Part shown: in pieces, positions 43,684-55,568 of the stretch
How the letters are laid out: the number at the start of each line of letters is the position of its first letter
How positions within the stretch are numbered: the stretch's first letter is position 1
From: CAVRGQ01 sp963720785
GTDB lineage: Bacteria; Actinomycetota; Acidimicrobiia; IMCC26256; DASPTH01
Length of the DNA: 64,000 nt
Reading direction: 5' to 3'
NCBI GenBank assembly: GCA_963720785.1
Contig: CAVRGQ010000009.1
Span: forward strand, 62,001-126,000
Notes under the pieces: model-generated
Told to the model about the DNA's origin: nothing
The model's database searches: none
What the model saw: only the letters and a program-made list of their open reading frames with translations
Position numbers and translations under genes: made by a program

Positions 43684-44786
43684 TCAGGGAGCGCCGAGGC
43701 CCAGGAAGAACACCACCGCGTAGCCGGCCATCCCCAGGGCGGCGAGCACCAGAACGGTGCGCTCCGCTTCCTCCCGTTTCGCCAGGATCGCGAGGCCGAT
43801 GACGAACGGGAACGAGCTCATCACATAGCGCTCGAGCGAGTCAAGGTTCTTGGCCGACAGGGCCACCAGGAGGGTCGCGGCGCAGTACCACGTGTAGGAG
43901 GCCGGGAGCTTCCGGGCCACGACCACGAGCAGCACCACGAACCCGGCGGCCCAGGCCAGGTGCACCACCGAGGAGAAGTGGTGGTGAAAGGCGTCAGAGA
44001 CCCCGTCGATCGCTGTGGGTGAGCGGGTCCTGGAACCCGCCCCGCAGGGTGGCCTTGTTCTGCTCGGAGATGGGCAGCCCGGCGTCGCCGAACTCCACCC
44101 CCACCCAGGCGAGGAACGCCACCACCCCCGCGACCGGCGACACCACCGCGGCGGCGCGGGCGATGCGGTCGCGTGCCGCGGGCGTGGTCGAAGCCGCGCG
44201 AGCCCTCGATGATCGCGGGGACGACGAGCAGCACGCCGACCGGGCGGCACAGGCCCGCACCGAGGCCGGCGAGCGCGGCCCACCAGAAGTTGCCGCGCCG
44301 CAGCGCCATGAACATCCACACCGCGAGGAGCATCGCGATCGACTCGGCGTAGCCGAGCACCAGCACCGACGCGACTGGGAACAACGCCGCGAACCACACG
44401 GCGCGCGACGCGGTGGTGGCGTCCCCGTCTCGCGGAGCACGAGGCGGTGCAGCGACGCGAGGAACAGGAAGGCCGCGACGTTCACCAGTACGAGCAGGGC
44501 GGCCGCGGTGTGGCCGAACATCACTACGCCCAGGCCCTTACCCAGCATGGGCACGGGGGAAGAACCGCAGCGACGCCCGGCCGACCTCGCGGTAGCCGCT
44601 CTCGGCGATCTGCCGGTAGAACGCGCCGTCCCAGGCGAAGAGCCCCTGGCCGAGTTGGACGGGGCGGGGCAGGCGGCCGAGATCGTCGTAGAGGTGGCGG
44701 GCGCCGTAGAGCGCCGCGAGCACGATCACCCGTGACAACAGCCACGGCAGCGCCGCGACCCGCGCGGTCGGTGCGCCACCCGTCAA
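43684..44786 (-). CDS. PIG-V-like mannosyltransferase-family membrane protein, about four frameshifts
   Basis: This is a GT-C-type membrane protein of about 367 residues, pieced together from three frames. The start (TTG 44786) gives LPWLLSRVIVLAALYGARHL and LFAWDGAFYRQIAESGYREV, the WDG..Y..IA..GY signature of PIG-V-like enzymes, then LRFFP. Frame changes near 44550, 44405, 44190 and 44010 join LGVVMFGHTAAALLVLVNVA, ALFPVASVLVLGYAESIAML and AALAGLGAGLCRPVGVLLVV. A last segment, RYVMSSFPFVIGLAILAKRE, ends at 43684. Conserved blocks survive in order, so indel error is likelier than decay. A short hairpin (stem GGGCCTC/GAGGCCC, 43679-43702) overlaps the stop. Confidence 0.65.
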
Positions 44787-46847
44787 GCGGCTCCGCTCGC
44801 GCCGCCGTGACGGGCGCCGACGCGATGTCCGACTCGACCCCCGCGGCGCCGTCCTCGCTCACGGTTGCCTCGCGAACGTCGACGGTGAGCTCGGCCATGT
44901 CACCCACCTCGATCCAGCCCCGGTGGTCGTTCACGATGCCGGCGCGGGCGTACCGCACCGGGAGCAGCATGCTCAGGCTGTCGCCGTCTCGCACGGTGGG
45001 CACCACCCCGCGCGTGGAAGCGCGTGGCCTCCTTCTCCGTGTCGCCGAAGCCCGCCACCACGCTCAGGTTGGTGGCGCGGCGGTCGACGGCGATCGCGCC
45101 GGCGGCCCGGCGCCCGGGGGCGCCACGACCCAGTCGACGTCGAACGTCTGCCCGGCGCGGCCGTCGGTGGTGAGCAGCTGCTGCTCGATGTGGTCTTCCG
45201 TCTGGAGACGCACGACCACCACTTTCGCACCGGAGATGTTGGTGACGCGTGCATGCACGACGGCCGCCCCGGTCTCCAGAATCCGCAAGGGCACCAGCGA
45301 GATCTCCGGCGTGGGCGTGTCATCAGTGGGATCGGCCAGCGACGGTGGGACAGTTGTCTTCTGAAGGTAAGGCGCACGGCCGGGGCGCGAGCGGATCAGG
45401 TCGATGTCGGTAGGGCCCTGATCGGTGGAGTACAACACCCGGCCGTCGAGGTTCGCCGCGTTCGACGAGTACGGGTTGAGCAACAGCAGGTAGAGACCCG
45501 ACTGCTGGACGAACACAAGCGAGTTGGCGGGCGCGGCCTGGTCGCTCTTCTTCCACGGCACCTGGGCCGCACTGATCGTGTGGTTCACGTCGAGGCGGCT
45601 GACCGCGAACGGCACGGTGACGAGCACGAGCACCGCGGCGAGCAGCGCGCCGAACGCGCGCCGGCGCTGCCAGAGCTCCCGGATCGCCGCGGCCATCAGC
45701 ACCAGCAGCGGCGGGAACAGCGGGATGAAGTAGATCGGGCCGCTCAGGTGCGCGGTCACCGCCGACACGTGCATGCCCCAGAACGCGAAGTATCCGAGCG
45801 GGAACGCGAAGAACAGCGCGAGCAGGACGACCATCGAGCGGTCACGGCGCCGCAACCACAGCGCCCAGCCCGCCGCGAGGACACCGAGGTAGCTGCCCGC
45901 GATGAACGATGGGATGGCGATCGCGTTCTTGGCCTCGCTCTTCACCGCGACCCACGGCGTGTAGTCGTCCTTGCCGAACGTGGGCATCAGGCGCTTGAGC
46001 CCGAAACCGAACGTGTCGAGCGGATCGGCCGCGGTGATCGGGAACTGCGTGAACGAACCAGTGACGTGACGGTTGTACGCGAGCGTCGCCACAACAGCGG
46101 CACGAATCCCAACGCAACCCATGCGGCGGCGCGGAGCACCCTGCCCCACTGCTTCCAGTGCAGGCCGAACACTCCCACCAGCGCGGCGAGCCCCCACAGC
46201 ACTGCGTCGAACGGGCGGGTCATGAAGATCCACCCCACGAGCACGCCACCGACTACGAGCACGCCACCCCTCGTGCCGTGCTGGACGCCGCTGAGCAGCG
46301 CGGAGAAGTGCGAGCAATCCGAGCCCCAGCGTGAAGAGGTATCCGAGGTACAGACCGCTCTGCACGAGGAAGATCGGCGAGACCACCATCAACGCGGCGG
46401 CGATCAACGCGAGCTTGTGGTCGTGTGTGGTGGTGCGTGCGAACGTGTACATGCCGAGCACCGAAAGCAGCGCGCCGAACGGGATGGCCACTGCGGTGGT
46501 GCCCGTCACGAGGAGGCCGGCCGCGAGGATCGACGGCCACCCGAGGGTGTACTGCGAGAAGAAGAACCCCTGGCCGTGGCCACTCAACCATGGCCAGAAG
46601 AACGTGGGCGTGCCGCCGTCGGTAGGGAGCAGCACGCCGTGGCGCAGCGCGGCGGGCCTGCCATACGTAGACCGTCTCGTCACGGTTCCACGAATAGGCG
46701 GGGAACACCCAGTGGTACACCGCAGCACTGACCAGCACCGCGAGCAGTCCGAGCAGCGCGAGCTGGCCAATAGCGCCGCACGAGCACGCGGGCGCCGCCC
46801 GTGGAGGCCTCGGTGGGCGCCTCGGTCTTGGTGCTCTCCCCAGCCAC
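44784..46847 (-). CDS. GT39-like membrane glycosyltransferase with C-terminal soluble domain, many frameshifts
   Basis: This gene of about 2.06 kb is read across all three frames, with at least six apparent indels (near 46765, 46660, 46285, 46085, 45085 and 45010). The start is GTG 46847 after GGAAGGA. Recognisable parts in order are AYSWNRDETVYVWQA (acidic DE pair), FSQYTLGWPSILAAGLLVTG, VGWIFMTRPFDAVLWGLAAL, FGFGLKRLMPTFGKDDYTPW and HLSGPIYFIPLFPPLLVLMA. A beta-rich soluble tail (ISLVPLRILETGAAVVHARV, WIEVGDMAELTVDVREATVS) follows. The end near 44784 probably overlaps the next start (TTGA). It looks like a lipid-phosphate-sugar-dependent transferase. Confidence 0.6.
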
Positions 46848-46929
46848 GCGCCCAGTTCCTTCCCCGGTCCCGGCGCCCGAAACTAGTCGCCTCCCCCGGG
46901 ACCGCCGGGTTCCTCCCCGATCGCCCTTC

Positions 46930-46935
46930 TAGGAT
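46930..46935 (+). promoter_or_regulatory. Leaderless-type -10 element before AftD-like gene 1
   Basis: TAGGAT lies 10 nt before the ATG at 46946 in the 98-nt gap between divergent glycosyltransferase genes. No ribosome binding site is visible between it and the start. Confidence 0.45.
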
Positions 46936-46945
46936 CATCGCCCGC

Positions 46946-49900
46946 ATGACCCAGACGACGACGACGGCGCCGCCGACGCCCCCCCGGCGCCCGTCCCGCC
47001 GACGCGACGCGGTCGAGACGGTCCTGCTCGCAGTCCTCGCGTACGTGCCGTTCCTGCTGTCGTCGCCGGGTCGGGGTCGTCGCCGACACCAAGCAGTATC
47101 TCTACCTCGACCCCGGCCGCTTCCTTTCGCAGGCGGTGTGGTTGTGGGATCCGCACGTGGCCGCGGGAACTGTCCCCCACCAGCAGATCGGCTACCTGTT
47201 CCCGATGGGGCCGTACTTCTGGCTCATGGACACGGTGGGTGTGCCCGACTGGGTGGCCCAGCGGCTGTGGCTCGGCACCATCTCTCGCTCGCCGCACTGG
47301 GGCGCGGCTGGCTGTTCCGCATGCTCGGGGTGCGCCGCACGGGTGCGCTCGCGGGCGCCCTCGTCTACATGCTCACCCCGTACCAGCTCGCGTTCACCGC
47401 GCGGATCTCCGTGCTGCTGCTCGCCGTGGGCGGGGCTTCCCTGGCTGGTCGGCCTCACGATCCGCGCGGTGCGCAACGGCGGTTGGCGCGACCCGGCCAT
47501 CATCGCCCTGGTCGTCCTGAGCGTCGGCAGCGTGAACGCGGCCACGCTCCTGCTCGTCGTTGATCGCACCCGCGCTGTGGCTGTTGCTGCAGTGCTTCGA
47601 TCGTCACGTCGGCATCGGCCGCGCCTGGGCCGCGGCGTGGCGCATCGGGCTCCTGTCGACCGGGGTCTCGATCTGGTGGGCAGTCGGACTACGACTGCAG
47701 GGCGCCTACGGCCTCCCCGTGCTGCAGCTCACCGAGAACCTGCACGTCGTCGCACTGAAGTCCACGCCGCTCGACCTGCTGCGCGGTCTCGGCAACTGGT
47801 TCTTCTACGGCGGTGATCGCCTCGGGCCGTCGGTCGGGCAGTCCACCGACTACCTGCACGGCAGCTCGTCGTGCTGTGCAGCTTCGCGATCCCCTTCGTC
47901 GCGATCTGCTCGGTCGCCTTCCTGCGCTGGCGCCACCGTGCCTATTTCCTGCTGCTCGTGGTCGTCGGCGTGATCGTGGGCGTGGGGGCGTGGCCCTACG
48001 ACGACCCCAGCGTGTACGGCCGGCCTGGAAGTCGTTCGCCAACGGTTCGTCGATCGGCCTCGCGCTGCGCAACACGCCGCGCATCGGTCCGATCATCGTG
48101 CTCGGCCTCGCCGCGCTGATCGCCGCGGGCGTGGCGCGATCCCCGAGCGGGCGCGTCCGGCACCTCACGCCGTTGGCCGTCGGTGGTCGCGGTCGGTGTC
48201 GTCGCCGTGCTTGCCGCGGGGGCCCGTGTGGCGCGATGGCTATCTCTTCGACCGGCTCGAACGCCCCGAGCACGTTCCCGGTTACTGGCAGCAGGCCGCG
48301 GCCGCGCTCGATGCCGCAGGCGACGCCACCCGCGTCTTCGAGATCCCCGGGCGCCAACTTCTCCGCGTACCGCTGGGGCAACACCGTCGAGCCGATCACG
48401 CCCGGACTCGTCAACCGCCCCTACCTCGCACGGAGGTGCTCCCCTATGGCTCGCCGCAGACGGTGAACCTGCTCGACGCCATCGACCGTCGCATGCAGGA
48501 GGGCACCTTCGAGCCGGCGTCGCCGCGCCGGTGTCGCGCCTCTTCGGCGTCGGCACGGTGGCGGTGCGCAGCGATCTGCAGTACGAGCGCTTTGGTCTCG
48601 TGCAGCCGCAGGTGCTCTGGAACGACCTCACCAACCCGCTCGCCCCCGGATTCGACGCACCGAAGGACCTTCGGCCCGGTCGCGGAGAGCGCGCGGCGAG
48701 CCCGAGCTCGACGCACCGAGTCGCGACGGCCACCGAGGCGCCGCCCGCCGTCGGTGGCGCTGTTCGACGTCCAGGACGCGGTGCCGATCGTGCACACCGC
48801 GCCGACCGAGGAGCCCGTGGTCCTCGCCGGCGACGGCGACGGCATCGTCGACGCGGCGGCCGCCGGCCTGATCGACGGCAACCAGCTCGTGCTCGAACGC
48901 AGCTCGCTCACCGCGAGCAGCCCGCGCCAGTCTCTCGCCGCACAGGCGGCGCTGATCCTCACCGACAGCAACCGGCGCCGACCCGCGAGCTGGTTCGCGT
49001 CGCTGTCGCACAACAAGGGCGCCACGGAGCGCGCCGGCCAGACCCTCCCGACCCGTACCTCGAGTCGTTCCCGCTCGACGTGTTCCCCGACGCGACCGAC
49101 GCCGACCGCACCGTCGTCGAGCAGGAGGGCGGCGAAGTGCACGCGACCGCCGACGGCGGCACCTCGCGCCCCGAGGACCGCGCCGCCCGAGCGTTCGACG
49201 GTGATCCCCGCACGGCGTGGCGGGTCGGCGGCGCCGACCCGGCTGGCGCGTCGATCACCGTGCGCCCCGATCGGCCCGTGCGCACCGACCACGTCACCCT
49301 GCTCCAGGCGCCGTCGACCGACCGAACCATCCTCGCGGCATCGGTCAGCGTCAACGGCGGCCCGCCTCAGCTCGTTTCGCTCGGGGCCGACTCCGCCACC
49401 GGCGTGGGCGAGACGGTGACCTTCCCCGAGACCGACGTCCGCGAACTCACGGTGACGATCACCGCGACGAGCGAGCCCACCGTCGACCCCGAGGTTGCGT
49501 CGACCGTCGGCTTCGCCGAGATCGGCCTCGACGGTTTGCTCGGTCAAAAAGACCATCCGCCTGCCCGTCGTGCTCACCGGGACCGAGGGCCACGCCTTCG
49601 ACGTCTGCGCTCGACGCCTGCGCACCGACCCTGCCGACCGCACTCACCAGGACGAGGAGCTCGCGCTCGACCGTCGTTTCGTGGTCGGCGACGCGCGTTT
49701 GTACGGTGTCGCCGGCACGGTGCGGGTGAACCCGAATGCCGCCGACCCGGTGATCGACTCCGTGCTCGGCACCACTGCGCCGGGCGTCACCTTCACGTCG
49801 TCGAGCCATCTCCAAGGCGACGCCGAGCGCGCGCCTCACGCGCGTTCGCCGCCGACGCCGCGGCCGCGTGGACGTCGGCCACCGGGAACCCGGTCGGCCA

Positions 49901-51184
49901 GTCGTGCGCGTCGACGGTGTCACTACCACCGTCGACCACATCGGCCTCGACGTGGTCGCCGATGGCCTGCACTCGGTGCCGACGCAGCTCACGCTCGCCA
50001 ACGAGAACGGCGACAGCCGCACGCTCGATCTGCCCACGATCGCCGACGGCGCGGTCGGGGCCGACCGCGCACGTGGACCTGAACTTCCCGTCATTCACCG
50101 TCGCCCGGCAGCTCACCCTCACCGTGAGCGGCCGGGCCGTCGCGCCCGGAGGCGACGACCTCGACCCCGCCCACACGCTGCCGGTCGCCCTCTCACAGGT
50201 GACCCTGGCGGGCGTGCCGGTATCCGCGTCGCCCGTGACCGTGCCCGCCGACTGCCGCATCGACCTGTTCCGCGTCGACGGCGACCCGGTCCCGGTCCGC
50301 GTCGTCGGCGACCGAGCCGACGCTCGCCGGGTGCTCACCCTCGAGTCGTGTGCCGGCGCCCTCGACCTCGGTGCCGGCAGCCACACCGTCACCACTGCCA
50401 CCGGCCTCGACGTGGGCCTCGACCTCGACCGCGTGGTGCTCTCCTCCGACGCAACCGGCGCCGCCACGGGCGTTGGCGCGGCGCGGCGCTGGACACCTCG
50501 GGAGCGGACGTGCGCAGGGTTTCGCTCGCGTCGACGAGCGGCGACGTGAAGCTTCACACCGACGGCGCCCCCTTCTGGTTGGTGCTCGGCCGAGCCACAG
50601 CGACGGCTGGAAGGCGTCCGTGTCTCAGGGCTCCGTCGGCGCGTCCCAGGTGGTGAACGGCTACGCCAATGGGTTCCTCGTGCGTCCCGACCACACGGGC
50701 ACCCTGACCGTGCACCTCGACTGGACGCCCCAGAAGCTGGTGCTGATCGGTCTAGCCATCTCGCACTGTTCGTGATCGCGTGTGTCGTGCGTTGTTCCGG
50801 GCGCGACGCCGCTGCGCCGCTGAGGCGGACCCGCCGCTCCACGACACCCCTCGCTTCCTGCGGCTCCGCGCGCTGCTGCCGGAACGGGTGCATGCACCGG
50901 CAGCAGGATGGCTACTCACGATCGTCGGCAGGCGTTGCGGGGCGCGGTTGTCGCGTTGGTGGCCCGGCCCTGGATGGGCGTGGTGTGCGGTCTCGCAGTG
51001 GTCGTCGCGATGGTGTGGACGCCGGGCGTGGTCGCGTACGACGTCGCCGCCGCGCGTTCCTGCTCGTGAGCCGGGCCCGTTCCGCCCCCGAGCTCGCGCG
51101 TGGCTCACGATCGGGCTGTTGATCAGTGATCTGGTGGGGCGGCTGCTGACCCGTCGAGTGCCGGATCCGGCGCCGGACGGCTAG
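46946..51184 (+). CDS. AftD-like alpha-(1->3)-arabinofuranosyltransferase family protein, heavily frameshifted
   Basis: This gene of about 4.2 kb would encode ~1,410 residues, the size of mycobacterial AftD. It is split by more than ten apparent indels. N-terminal membrane part: AVLAYVPFLLSSPG, WDPHVAAGTVPHQQIGYLFP, PDWVAQRLWLGTI, YMLTPYQLAFTARISVLLL and RGLGNWFFYGGDRLGPSVGQ. Soluble part: VEPITPGLVNRPYL, AIDRRMQEGTFEPAS, WNDLTNPLAPGFDAP, an F5/8C-like carbohydrate-binding motif AFDGDPRTAWRVGGADPAG, and VDHIGLDVVADGLHSVPTQL. It ends with VVNGYANGFLVRPDHTGTLT and membrane helices. AftD adds arabinofuranose from decaprenyl-phospho-arabinose outside the membrane. It converges on a paralogue at 51123-55568. 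Confidence 0.72.
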
Positions 51185-54100
51185 CCCGCCGACGGGCCCA
51201 CTGCACCAGCACGTCGGTGAAGAGCAGTAGCACCGTGAGCCACGCGACGTCGTTGATGCGCTGGAAGCGGTTCGGCCAGTGGAGGTCGCTCACGTAGCCG
51301 TAGCGGTGCTGCTGCACGACGATATAGACCGCGCACAACACCAGCGCTGCCGGCGCGGCCAGGGTGAGCAGCGGGCAGGCCGCGGCCACCATAGGACCAG
51401 CCGGCGACGACCGCGCACACCAAACCCACCCACGGGCGGGCGAGCAGCGCCGCCACGATGCCCGCGCAGAACGCCGCAACAGCAATTCGCCGGTCAACGG
51501 GCGCAGGCCTTCGGCACGCAGCGGGTTGGCGAACGCGAGCGTGGGGTCGACGGCGTCGGTGTGGTCGTGACCGTCGGCGCGCCGCGCCGTCCGTCGGCGG
51601 CGCCAGCCGAGCAGCCCGAGCACGAAGCACCCGAGCAAGCCGATCGCCGAAAGCCGGCGCGATCCACACCGTGCGTTGCGGCGCCCAGTTCATCGTCGCG
51701 GTGAACGACGACCTCGTGGGCATGACCTTCCACGCGTTGGCGTAGCCGTTGACCAGCGTGGAGCCGCCGAGGTCCTTGCCGTCGGCGTTGGCCTCCCACC
51801 CTGCGTTGTCGCTCTCGCCGAGCACCAGCCAGAACGGACGGCCCGGCGTCGCGCCGGTCACCTGCAGCTCGACCTTGGTGTCGCCCTGGTGCGTGACCTT
51901 CACCTTCGGCGCGTCCTCCGCGAAGGTCTCATCCGTCGGCACGGTGCCGTTCGCGCCGAGCGCCATGGCCGCGCCGTCACCGTCGGAGCCCAGCACCAAC
52001 GTGTCGATGTCGAAGCCCGATGTCGGCCCGGTCTCGGTGCGCACGGTGTGGTCGCCCGCCGCGAGTTCCCAGGTGGTGTCCGCGCCGCAGGGCTCGACCG
52101 ACGACCGCGTTGCCCGCCACCGCGTCGGCGTCGACCCGGTGATCTTCACTGCGCGCGCCTCGTTGTCGACGCTCACCAGCGCGTCGGCCAGGTCCCGACA
52201 GCTCTGCGGCATCGGCGCCCGTTGCACCCCGGGGATGCCCAGTCGGCGAGCGCCACGGGCAGCACCTGCGGCTGCAGCGTCGTGTAGTTCGTGGTGGTAC
52301 TCGGCGCGACGCCGGTGATGGTCACCTTCACGTCGCTGCCGGTCACCGCGGGGAACGACACCGGCACGGTGACGACGGTGCCCGTCGCGCCGGGCGTGAT
52401 CGCGGCACCGCGAACGTACGCGACTCGCCGCCCGCGGCGACTGTCAACTGGGTGGGCACCGAGTGTTCGCCATCGGCCACGACCTGCAGGTCGAGGTGGT
52501 CGACGGTCACCGGCGCCGCGGTCACGACGTCCACCCATTGACCGGTCGCGTCGCCGAAGGGCGTCGTCCACACGGTGGCGGGGTCGCCGTCGGTGGCCGA
52601 CGAACCGCGTGACGCGACGCTGCCCGCCATGTGCCCCGACGTCGTGACGGTGATCCCGCCGGCAGCCCGCCGGGGATGCCGAGGATGCCGTCGAGCAGCA
52701 CGTCGGGGGCGTCGGGCGCGAGCCGGGCGGTGCCGCCGACGCCGAAGGCGCGCCGGTTCGGCACGCGGAACTCGCGCACCATCGCGTCCTCGATGCCGCG
52801 TCGTGTAGGGCGGCACGAGGTTGGAGCGCAGCCGCGCCATCGAGAACACGAGCGGACGGGTCGCCGCCTGCTTCGCCGCGGTGGTCACCAGATCGGTCGG
52901 CATACGGGTGATCTCGCGCGCCACGACCGGCGTACTGCCCGCGTCACCGCTCTGCAGGCGCACCTCGGCGAGGCCCACACCGTTCTGGTAGGGCGGTGTG
53001 GCGTCGTCCCCCACGTTGGTGTCGACGATCTTCACCCCGAGTGTGTGGAACGAGCGCGGCGGGAACGGGATGGTCTGCCCCGCCTCGGTGCGCGACTCCG
53101 GTCCGAGGTCGACGGTGGTCGCGTCCTTGCCGTCGAAGGTGAGCTCCACCTTGGTGAGGTAGCGGTCGTTGCCGGCGCCGAGCGGCTGCACGATGTTGAC
53201 GTGGTCGGTGGTCACGCCGTCGTCGACGCGCACCTGCCACCGCTGGCCGATCACCTTGCCGAACTCGCCGACGGTCCACGCGGTGTGCACGTCGCCGTCG
53301 ATGCCGCGCACCGGGCGGTACTGTGGCTCGTAGAGGTTGTCCTGGCCGTACTTCGTCGCCGCGACCTCGACGCCGGGCGTCTCCACCGTGGTCTGCGCGT
53401 TCACCGTTTGGTCGGGGAAGAGCTCGAGCGGTGCGTCGTTCTCGTCCTTCACCAGCGGTTGTTCGCCGGCCCGCTCCGTGTAGCCGAGGTTCCAGCTCAG
53501 GCTCCCCCACCGCCGGGCGCGCCTGCGGTTGGTGTCGGTCACCACCAACACCGATCCGTCCTCGCCCGCCTTGGCCCGCAACGCGGCCGCGTTCGCGGCG
53601 TCGCTCGCCGAGTAGAAGATCGGGCTGCGGTTCTCGACGAGGCCGATCGCCGCGAGGTCGACCACTCCCTCACCGTCGCCCGACACCACGACCGGTGTGG
53701 CGCTGGTCTGCGCCCGCACGATGTCGGGCGTGTCCTCCACGGTGAAGAGGCTGACCGGCGGCGGCGACTGCGGGTTGGCGCCTTCGGCGAGCTGCGTCTC
53801 GTCGACCTGCGACAGCTGCAACGGCGGCCCGAGGCTCGTGCCGAAGCCCTGCGGCTGGCTCAACCCGGGTGCCAGCGGGTTGGTGAGGACGTCCCACACC
53901 TCCGTCGCCCGCACCAGGTTGAAACGATCGGATTGGAGATCGGCGCGGAACAGGATCGTGCCCGCACTCACGAGGCGGGCGACGGGCGCCACCGCGTCGG
54001 GGCTGAGCACACCCTCCTGCATCCGGCGGTCGTACACGTTCATGAGGTCGGCCGATGCCGGTGAGCCCCACGGCACCAGCTCGCGCGCCACGTAGGGCCG

Positions 54101-55568
54101 ATCGGTGAGGCCGGGCGTGATCGGGTCGATGGTCTGGCCCCACCGGTACGCGGCGAAGTCGGCGCCGGGCACCTCGAGGATGCGGGTCTGGTGCGACCCC
54201 TTGTCGGCCGCCGCGATCGCCTGCTCCCAGTACTTCGGCAGGTTCTCGTTGCGTTCGAGCGCCTTGGTGGAGTAGCTGCCGTTCCACAACCGGGCGCGTT
54301 CACGATCGCCAGCACCACCAGCGCGGCGGCGAGCAACGGCCCGGTGACCGCGAACCCGCGCAACGGCCAGCGCACGGCGACCTTGCCCGGCCACCGCTGC
54401 GCGACCGCATTCACCCCCACACCGAGCAGCACGGAGAGCCCGAGCACGACGAGCGGCACCGCGCGCGACGTGCTGCGCAGCGCGAGCCCGAAGCTCGACG
54501 ACTCGGCAAACGACTTGAACATCCCACCGAGCGGCGACGGGTCGTCGAACGGGTAGGCACCTACTGCGACCGCGACGCCGAGCACCACGATCGTGACGAA
54601 GAACGCGCGGTGCTTCCAGCGCACGCACGCGGCCGCGAGCAGCGCGAGCGTGGGCACCGCGAAACTGATCAGGATCGCGAGCGGATTGCGGGTGTAGGTG
54701 ACCGACGCGTCGGTCCAGTGACCGAGTTTGTCGATGCCGTAGAAGAACCAGTATCCGAGGCCGCGCAGCACCTCGCTTGCGAGCGACGTCTTGGTGACGA
54801 CCTGCAGCGTCTCCGTGTACTTCAGGACGTTGAGGCCGTAGGTGCCCTGCACCGAGAGGCCTGCGAGCCACCACAGCGACGTGAGCAGCGTGAGCGCGCC
54901 GATCTTCGCGGTGACCACGGCGCGCGCTTCCGCGCGACGTCTCGGACGAGCGCGGCGTAGATGATCCACGCCACGGGAGCGATGCCCGCGAACACGAGCG
55001 CGGTCGCGTTCACCCCGCCGATCAACTGCACCGTGATCGCGAACCACGCCGGGTACATCCAGCCGCGGTCCTCGCGCAACAGCGGGATCACGAGCGCGAG
55101 CATCCACGGGAGCCCGGCCCACGGCAGCAGGATCACCGACAGGCGCGCCGAGAAGTCCAGCGCGTACGGCGACAGCAGGAAGACCACCGCCGCCACGGCG
55201 ACGCCGGGCCCGCGCACCTTGAGTGTGCGCATCAGGTAGAGCATTCCGAGGCCGGCGAACAGGAGGATGGTGCCGAGCCACAGGCGTTGCGCCACCCAGG
55301 CGGGGACACCCAGCAGGTGGGTCAGCCAGTACAGCGGCCCCATCGGGAACAGGTAGCCGATGTTCTGATGCGTGACCGTCCCGAGGCCGATGTGCGGGTC
55401 CCACATCGAGACCGCCCGGACGAGCAGTCGCCCCGGGTCGAGGTAGAGGTAGGTCTTGGTGTCAGCCACCACCCGACCCGGATGGGTGAGCAGGAGCGGC
55501 ACGTAGGCGAGCAGCGCGAGGAGCACGTACCCGGCGCGCCGCATGCCGCGCGGTGCCTGCATGGTCAT
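51123..55568 (-). CDS. AftD-like alpha-(1->3)-arabinofuranosyltransferase family protein, paralogue 2, several frameshifts
   Basis: This gene of about 4.45 kb would encode ~1,480 residues. ATG 55568 overlaps the upstream GT39 stop (ATGA). N-terminal membrane domain: LLALLAYVPLLLTHPGRVVA, WDPHIGLGTVTHQNIGYLFP, VLRGLGYWFFYGIDKLGHWT. The long soluble region 52.8-54.3 kb is in one frame: YRWGQTIDPITPGLTDRPYV, VYDRRMQEGVLSPDAVAPVA, LTNPLAPGLSQPQGFG. It has F5/8C-like motifs GIDGDVHTAWTVGEFG and ATDGDPATVWTTPFGDATG, then VDHLDLQVVADGEHSVPTQL. The end has LVNGYANAWKVMPTRSSFTA and helices. Frame changes occur near 54925, 54300, 52800, 52660, 52420, 52230, 51640 and 51470. Its 3' end overlaps paralogue 1 by 62 nt. 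Confidence 0.77.

Noticed and set aside
43679..43702. Rho-independent terminator at the end of the PIG-V-like gene
   Set aside because: The 7-bp stem has a 10-nt loop, overlaps the stop codon and is not followed by a T-tract, so I only mention it in that gene's entry.
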